The notes beneath the pieces are model-generated. The model did no database searches. It was not told the origin of the DNA and saw only the letters and a list, made by a program, of their open reading frames with translations. Made by a program: the position numbers and the translations under genes. From positions 19,592,001-19,656,000 of the forward strand of contig OZ231126.1 of NCBI GenBank assembly GCA_965153355.1: a stretch of 64,000 nt of DNA. The letters run 5' to 3'. The stretch's first letter is position 1. Every line of letters starts with the position of its first letter. Source of the stretch: Flaccisagitta enflata (taxonomy: Eukaryota > Chaetognatha > Sagittoidea > Aphragmophora). Below, one piece after another: positions 57,002-64,000 of the stretch.

Positions 57002-59019
57002 ATGTATTCCACGAGTTCTCAAGTGAAAAACTGGATTTTCGAGGACGCGAAGGAACTGGCATCGTCGCGCGAGGATGCGAATGGACGCTTTTTGGCCGAA
57101 ACGCTCGGCGATGACGACGATGGTGAAGTGGACGAGGAGACCAAAGCCAAGTACTTGACGATGGCCGAAGAACGACAGTTGGTCCAACATTACGAATACG
57201 TTCTCAAAGACTTTTGCGGAAAATTCTCACCCGCGATGCCTAAATACGTCGTGGGAACGACCATGGCGTACATGAAGGTTAGTGTTGGGAGTCAATCACA
57301 TTTTCCTTCACTGACAAATTAGTTAGTCGCCCAAAACTATCCGCGTGCAATCGTCGATTTTTCATCGAAATCTCCCTTTCATGGACCTTTTCATCGTAAT
57401 CCCGTTTCATCGGAATCCCGTTTTATCGGAACCCTCTTTCATCGTTTGCCTTTCATCGTAATCCCTTTTTCATCGAGATATCCATCGGTTTCTTAACGTA
57501 TACACTTACCTGATCATTCTGCCCAACTCGTCTCCCCTTTTCCCTTCAGCGGTTCTACCTAGAAAACTCGGTGATGGATTACCACCCTCGTGACGTGATG
57601 CTCACTGCGCTTTACTTGGCTTGCAAAGTGGAAGAGTTCAACGTGTCCATCGTCCAATTTGTGGGCAATCTCAAAGGCGATCGTAACAAAGCCGCCGATC
57701 TCGTATTGTCCTACGAACTCATGGTTATGGAAAAACTTCATTTCCAGCTCACAGTACACAACCCTTATCGACCGCTGGACGTAAGTGGTCACTGCGGGTG
57801 TTGATGAAATGTTGAGAAATGTAACCTATTTACTTCATATCATGGGTGAAAACGCTTGATACAGTACATGAAAGTAAACTGAAGGGTCGGGAGGCGTTGT
57901 ACAAGGCCGGGCTTGGTTAACTGGTGGTTGTGTGAACAGGCGATTGCGATAACAGGCGATTGTGTGAATCTTTGAACGTCTGTTTTAACTTTTAAGATAT
58001 ATGGAGTGATGTTTGATAAGCAGACGATCTCCCTGAATTGCCATGCCCGTCTCGTGACCATCGGCGCGAGTAATGGCCTCGTTATTCCCTCTTTTCTAGG
58101 GCTTCCTCATCGACCTGAAGACGCGGTTTCGACAGCAGCTAAATCAACCGGAAGTATTACGTAAAAACGCCGACGCGTTCGTCGATAAAAGTCTCAACAC
58201 CGACGTTATGCTCCTTTTTCCACCCGCTCACATCGCATTGGCAGCCCTCCTTCATTCCGCCAATGAATCCAAAATTGATCTCGGTATGTCCACGATCAAA
58301 TCTTATGGTCCCTCTGCCGAGGCCAATTGTAGCCTTTTTTATAGGGTTGGAGGAACGGCACGAGCAGCCAGAAACCGTTTGCAAGATTGATTGATTCAAT
58401 ACGTTGTTTTTTGATTGCTAGATTGTTCGATAGATTCGGTTGATTTGTTGATTGACAGCTTGATAGGCTGTTCGATTGACTGACCGATTGATGGGTAGAC
58501 TTCCTGATTTATGGTTTAACTGCCCAATTGACTGATTGCCCTATTGTTTGATTGACTGATAGGTCGGTTAGTATAGTGATTGACCGATTGATTGGTCTTG
58601 ATAGACAGATTGTTTAATCGTTGACTGACTGACTGACCGATTGATTGGTAATTACATAGGCTTAAATACGTAGGCTTTAACGCATTTATTGCTTTCTTGA
58701 CCAAGATCCGTATTTGATGATGGTGGTAGAGTCGAGCGAGGAGCGACACGCCAAGTTAAAGAACAACCTCTCAAAAATTCAAAAACTGGTGCGAAAATTG
58801 CCGACAATGAGTCGAGAAAACATCCGAAAGATCGAGCAAAAGTTGGAACTTTGCCGAAATCAAAGCAAAAATCCGGCCAGTGATGAATGGAAGAAAAAAA
58901 TGCAGGTTAATTATCTGGATGAGGGAAAACGGGGCTCTGGTGCGTGGAAAAATAATTTGGCGCTTCATAGTGGGCTTGGACAGTCCTTCGGTTACCGCAT
59001 ATTTGGAAAGTCGGACTAA
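57002..59019 (+). CDS. CCNH: Cyclin H (CDK7/CAK subunit)
   Basis: Four exons (57002-57277, 57550-57780, 58100-58283, 58706-59019) splice in frame to 334 residues, close to the human length. The N-terminal helix is [20 protein letters not shown]. The first cyclin box runs from [64 protein letters not shown], and [19 protein letters not shown] matches a cyclin H-specific stretch. The second fold holds [31 protein letters not shown]. The C-terminus is basic and helical. Cyclin H activates CDK7 with MAT1 to form CAK, part of TFIIH, acting in transcription and cell cycle. The last exon is read to the first stop. A donor-like ATGCAG|GTTAAT at 58905 could shorten it if another exon exists. Introns 1 and 3 carry short tandem repeats. 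Confidence 0.92.
57360..57485 (+). repeat. TTTCATCGTAATCCC minisatellite
   Basis: About seven diverged 16-19 bp units (TTTCATCGGAATCCCG and variants) in cyclin H intron 1. Confidence 0.85.
58383..58655 (+). repeat. Degenerate (GATT/GACT)n tetranucleotide region
   Basis: Interrupted TGATTGATTG, TTGACTGACTGACC and GATTGATTGGT motifs in cyclin H intron 3. Confidence 0.8.
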
Positions 59020-59128
59020 GACTGATGTAAAGTGATTCCAATATCTTTAAAAGGCTCAGTAGTTAAATGAAGATTTCCCTTGCTTACTGTAAGATTGGCT
59101 AGGTCCATTTTTGCAACAATTTATTGGA

Positions 59129-59158
59129 AAAAAGTCGAATTACGTAATTCGACTTTTT
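59129..59158. other. 30-bp perfect palindrome
   Basis: AAAAAGTCGAATTAC is followed directly by its exact reverse complement GTAATTCGACTTTTT with no spacer. It lies 110 bp after the cyclin H stop. Confidence 0.9.
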
Positions 59159-59491
59159 GAAACGTAGGGGAGAAATCGGGTTTTCCATTTTCGATTTGGG
59201 GAACTTTAGGAAGTTGAGCCATTTCCTGCCTGGGATGATACATTTTTTGATATTCACAGCTAAGAAAGAGCTTATTTTTCTCTTTCAAATGGCGCCAACC
59301 AGAAGTCTCTACGATCATTAGTTTTGGCGCTATTAATTTTTTAAGCTTTTTTTATTTTTCGCATTTTTGCGAAAATTGAGATTTTTCATTGATCTTATTT
59401 ATCGGCCCCTATGTAACAATACAGAAAAGTCAGGATGTTACACAAATTGACCCTGAGTTTTATGACGCTAGCTTTTGCATTTTATTCTGCT

Positions 59492-60301
<810 letters not shown>

Positions 60302-60604
60302 AAGCACACACGCACACACTCAAAGACAAAGGAAGACCAAAAAAGAGACGCAGAGAGACAGATTGAATGACAAAAACAGGAGGCAGTCAACCAGACATCA
60401 TGAGATGCACACAGAAGAAGATGCAATGAAAAAAAAGACTCCCATTTACGACTTTTTTCCAGCCGGCGAGAGCCGCCTTTATTGGTAGAATAGCTTCGGG
60501 AATGTTTCTGTTTTGAACATACTTATCCAACTATCAGGTAAGATCATTTTAGCAGTACCGAACGCAGCAGTCCCTTTTTGCTAATTTTCTTCCTTATTCT
60601 GGGG

Positions 60605-60832
60605 ATGTACCTAGCAGTCTTGCAGCAGTCCCAAGCTCTTAACATTTTGGGGATGCGCCCAGCAGTCCCTCAGCAGTCCCCCCAAAGTATCATCTCAACT
60701 AAGATGGGGATGCACCCAGCAGTCCCTTAGCAGTCCCTCCTACCCTAACTTGGGGATGCGCTTAGCAGTCCCTCAGCAGTCCCTCTTACCTTAACTAGGG
60801 GATGCGTTCAGCAGTCCCTCAGCAGTCCCTAA
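60605..60832 (+). repeat. Minisatellite with GGGGATGC...AGCAGTCCCTCAGCAGTCCC units
   Basis: About five units of ~45-55 bp, each with GGGGATGCGCCCAGCAGTCC CTCAGCAGTCCC plus a variable spacer. GGGGATGC occurs once more at 60887. Confidence 0.85.
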
Positions 60833-61022
60833 AAAAAAATCTCAGTATGATAAGTATGTCGCAACAGTATATCTTTAACTAGCATGGGGATGCTATAAGA
60901 GCCGATTCTGTGCAATGCGCTGAGCTTTGGGATCAACCATAAAGACTGTTCTAAAAGTGACATTATTAAGTTTCACATTTGCTGTTCCTCATCATTTGTA
61001 TTATATTGCTATTAGTATAAGA

Positions 61023-61378
61023 TGTTAGGGATGTCCTTAATTGTGATATTTGCCATATCTTTGTATCTTTAGTTCTAGACCGTACATTGTCCCCTGTGGC
61101 TTTTATGCCTGGATGTGATATTAAAACTCTAAGATAGCTCTCTGGAATAGAGGCCCGTTCGGTTACATCTTTCTTCCCGCGTGTTTACCTTCCACCATGT
61201 ATTTCTTTGCATAGTTCCTAGCAGAGAACCAATCATTCAATGAAGACTCCTTAAGAGAACATTCGATAGTTAAGTAGCTACGTTAGGATTCAAGCAAGCA
61301 TTCCGGCGAGCAAGCAAGCGTGCAAGAAAGAAGCCTACGTGGAAGAAGGTAAGGACCTGCAAGATATAGTCCCTTACA
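61023..61378 (+). repeat. Putative 5' LTR
   Basis: Starts TG and ends CA, directly before ACTGGCGCATCGGC. It contains GTGATATTAAAACTC and a possible donor GAAGGTAAGG near 61347. Without the partner LTR the limits are an inference. Confidence 0.5.
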
Positions 61379-61380
61379 AC

Positions 61381-61397
61381 TGGCGCATCGGCATTTC
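61381..61397 (+). other. Putative tRNA primer-binding site
   Basis: TGGCGCATCGGCATTTC begins with the TGG expected opposite a tRNA CCA end and lies two bases after the inferred LTR. The tRNA was not identified. Confidence 0.5.
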
Positions 61398-62380
61398 TAG
61401 AACCGTTCCAGAGATCTACCGGTTTCTCAGGTGGCTCTCATATCCTTCGCTTTTCTGATTTCTGAGGAACTCCTCTGGAATTTTAATTTCTCAAGCAACA
61501 GCCCTTCTGCCTTGAATAGGCCAACTTGGTTGCAGATCCGGCTGCCAAGACAACGGTTTTCTTCCCCCTTCCATCAACTTCTTGGTCCCCTGTGGAATTG
61601 GAACTACTGTCTTGGACGTGTCCAGCATTTAGTGTGTGGTATAAGGATTGTGGATCTTTCACAGTCCGTCATTAGGCTGGGTATACTGGGAAGATTCGTT
61701 CAACACTCCTTCCGCAAGTGCCGGCTCGGTTTCAAGTTTCACTTGTGACCTCTTTAACAAGCGTAGCGTGGCAGTACGCACAAGCCCCATTTAGCAAGTC
61801 TGTAAATGCTGGTGGAGTTTGATTGGTTAAAATCCTGATCAGGTATGTGTTTTTACTTCCAGTAGAGAACAAAGCCTGGACGCATCTCTCATGTGGTGGT
61901 CATTCCTTGGACCTGCTTACGGACCCGTGTTCAAGGCGTGCGCTGGGTTATGCCATAGGTTGGAGTTCCTACACAACCCTTTTTCTTCAATAATCGATGC
62001 TAATCGCCTAAGTGGGAGCCCATAACTTTTCCGCATCCTCGCATATCAGCCACAGAGACCGCTCGACTCAATCTTATTTGTGGAAGAATTAGCTTTCAAA
62101 AGTTGTAAATACTGTACAGCTTTTTTTCTGTTCCCCCCTCCCCCTTCCCTGTAACATAGTCCTCATCTCTCCTACGTCGGGTCTTTGTATAGAGTTGCAC
62201 TCTGTCCAATGCCCCCTCCCCCTCCTCCAACCGTACCCTCAAACCCAAACGCCATCCTGCTGGGTGACCGTAACCCAAACCTCAGGGTTAAAATTTAACG
62301 CCAACACGTACGACGCCAACCCAGTAGACGCCGCCGCAGCTGCCAACACCTGTGCTGCCGCCGCTATCCTTGCCCCAACA

Positions 62381-63682
62381 ATGGCAACTAACGAGAGAGC
62401 AAGCTCCATCCCGGTGGACACCTTCCACACAGGACTGGAAGATCTGGACGAGTGGTTTGAAATCTTTGAAAACGCTGTGAATCTGGCGATGAACCCCTCC
62501 ACTGATGAGAGAAAAGCTGAGTTATGCAAAACTTGGCTCCCCATCAAGCTCGACGCAGAAGCAAGAGCTGTCTTCAAGCAAATCCCCACAACCCTCACCT
62601 ACGCTCAAACCAAGGCCCAGCTCAAAGATCGCCTTGTTGACCCCAACGAGGTCTACAAATGGAAGGCCATGAGGTCCCAAATTGTTTGGGATGGAAAGGA
62701 AAGTTTCCAGGCCTTGGCTACTCGTGTCAAACGCGCAGTCGACAACTACGAGAAAGAGCTTAACGACAATGGCAAGAAATGGGCGTACCTCTTCAGATTT
62801 AGGGAGTCTCTTCCTGAAACACCTTACCAGGACTACATCGATTTGAGCCTGACAAAGAAGGATCGCACCATTGAAAACGCCATGGAACTCGCCTCAAGAG
62901 TGAAAATGACCCAGAAAGACAAAAAGCCATCAAAGGAGTCCAAACAGGTGGCCTTCACTGGCCCTCCCATGGACGACGACCGCATTGGCGGTTTGGAACT
63001 TGCGGTTGCACAACTTGGAACAGAATTGAAAAACCTGACCGTGAGGAACCGCCACTATGATCAAGACCACATCAGCAGCCGACACAACCAAAACCATGGA
63101 AGCGACAGGGATTATCACCACCATGAACAACGCCGTGATGCAAGCTTTGGTGGTGACAGGGACAACCATCGCAACCCACCACTCCGTCATTGCGACCGCT
63201 ACGATGATTGCGACCGCTACGATGATCGCGACCGCTACAATGATCGCGACCGTTATGATCATGACCGCTACGATGATCGCAACCGCTACGATGATCGTGA
63301 CCGCTACGATGGTTGCGACCGCTACAATGATCGCGACTGTTATGATCATGACCGCTACGATGATCACAACCGCTATGATGATCACAACCGCTACGATGAT
63401 CGCGACCGCTACAATGATCGCAACCGCTACAATGATCGCAACGGCAACGACGACCGCAACCGCTATGGTGATCGCAAGCCTCGTGACCAAGATGAACAGT
63501 ATCAGAGCGGCAGGGACAATCGTAGGGACTACGACGATGATCATGACAGAAATTGTGATCGCGACTTCGCCAATGAATACAGTGACAGTAGCGAAGAAGA
63601 GTATGCAAGGCTCAATGCCTGCTCGGAGCAACTTACCAAGAAGAAAGAAGCAAGGTTGGCTCGCCAAGGTCGTCATCAATAA
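62381..63682 (+). CDS. Retrotransposon Gag-like protein with Asp/Arg/Tyr repeat tail
   Basis: 433 codons from the first in-frame ATG (MATNERASSIPVDTFHTGLE). Residues 15-190 look like a Retrotrans_gag capsid region: DLDEWFEIFENAVNLAMNPS, KTWLPIKLDAEARAVFKQI, YAQTKAQLKDRLVDPNEVYK W, and FRESLPETPYQDYIDLSL. A linker and short coiled coil (GLELAVAQLGTELKNL) follow. The C-terminal part (about 265-370) is an array of RDRYDD/NRYDD units encoded by an 18-bp minisatellite (GCGACCGCTACGATGATC), where zinc knuckles would be expected. No CCHC box is present. The repeat may provide RNA or protein contacts, which is inference. Confidence 0.8.
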   Translation: MATNERASSIPVDTFHTGLEDLDEWFEIFENAVNLAMNPSTDERKAELCKTWLPIKLDAEARAVFKQIPTTLTYAQTKAQLKDRLVDPNEVYKWKAMRSQIVWDGKESFQALATRVKRAVDNYEKELNDNGKKWAYLFRFRESLPETPYQDYIDLSLTKKDRTIENAMELASRVKMTQKDKKPSKESKQVAFTGPPMDDDRIGGLELAVAQLGTELKNLTVRNRHYDQDHISSRHNQNHGSDRDYHHHEQRRDASFGGDRDNHRNPPLRHCDRYDDCDRYDDRDRYNDRDRYDHDRYDDRNRYDDRDRYDGCDRYNDRDCYDHDRYDDHNRYDDHNRYDDRDRYNDRNRYNDRNGNDDRNRYGDRKPRDQDEQYQSGRDNRRDYDDDHDRNCDRDFANEYSDSSEEEYARLNACSEQLTKKKEARLARQGRHQ

Positions 63683-64000
63683 AGCTAGCGCTCAACTCAC
63701 GAAGGTTGGAATTGCAAAATTTGCTAATTTTGCATCCCCGCAGAAATTCTAGTAGACTAATTGACTCCTTCTGCTTTTTCTACTTGTCTTGCTTACATTG
63801 CTCCCTCCTTAATTGATCATCATTGGTGGCTTGATATATCATTAAATTCACCGTACCCTCTAAAATATCTGCTCCTGCTGCGTCCAAATGGCTGTTCCAC
63901 AGTTGTTTAATATATCATCGGTTTTTTGTTGGCGTATCATTTGTCTCACGTGGTACCCTGTAAATATGTTCATTATACCTAGCTAGCAACATCAAGATCT

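Larger units (their letters stand above)
61023..64000 (+). mobile_element. Second LTR retrotransposon, 5' part (Gag-only as far as seen)
   Basis: Inferred order: an LTR beginning TGTTAGGG (61023) and ending TTACA (about 61378), a primer-binding-like TGGCGCATCGGC at 61381, a ~1-kb leader, and a Gag ORF 62381-63682. The 318 bases after Gag contain frequent stops in all plus frames, so no pol ORF follows immediately. The 3' LTR is not in the window, so the boundaries and completeness are unproven. Confidence 0.65.

Overview
The window is nuclear DNA from an invertebrate animal. Genes have short GT-AG introns, and the protein set is typically metazoan: a HOIP-type linear-ubiquitin ligase, two SCHIP1-type proteins, a GTSF1-type piRNA cofactor, mitochondrial SARS2, GCSH and MRM1, MoaC/MOCS1B, a SPOP-like BTB protein and cyclin H. 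I cannot name the species. Intergenic and intronic DNA is packed with microsatellites, minisatellites, MITE/foldback elements and retrotransposons.

Layout: 3-3666 carries the C-terminal exons of an RNF31/HOIP gene. 4659-8376 is an IQ-motif plus SCHIP1-domain gene. 9289-10698 is mitochondrial seryl-tRNA synthetase. 10910-15317 is glycine cleavage H protein, whose single intron contains a pogo-like MITE, a 1.1-kb inverted-repeat element and a large polypurine array. 16071-41259 is a second SCHIP1 gene with two giant introns. The first is full of repeats. The second contains a 1.16-kb foldback element that was split by a 13.3-kb BEL/Pao LTR retrotransposon on the minus strand (LTRs 26629-27542 and 39018-39931, target duplication AAATC). 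42308-44764 is a PARP-domain gene. 44765-50086 is a gene-free stretch dense in MITEs. 50087-51760 is a GTSF1-like gene, 52684-54024 is MRM1, 54122-54832 is MoaC, 55580-56527 is a BTB gene and 57002-59019 is cyclin H. After an 800-bp GA tract and a minisatellite, 61023 to the window end is the 5' part of a second LTR element with a Gag ORF and no pol visible within the window.

All eleven host genes are on the plus strand, several only 98-211 bp apart, and four have a candidate 3' splice site just before the start codon. This makes operon-like or trans-spliced expression worth testing. Three genes (SARS2, GCSH, MRM1) encode probable mitochondrial proteins, and MoaC is mitochondrial in other animals. 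The other genes do not form an obvious pathway. The most unusual features are the nested retrotransposon/foldback structure, an in-frame UGA between Gag and Pol, an extra 3' ORF region in that retrotransposon, a family of minisatellite-cored inverted-repeat elements, and the paired SCHIP1 paralogues, one natively fused to IQ motifs.
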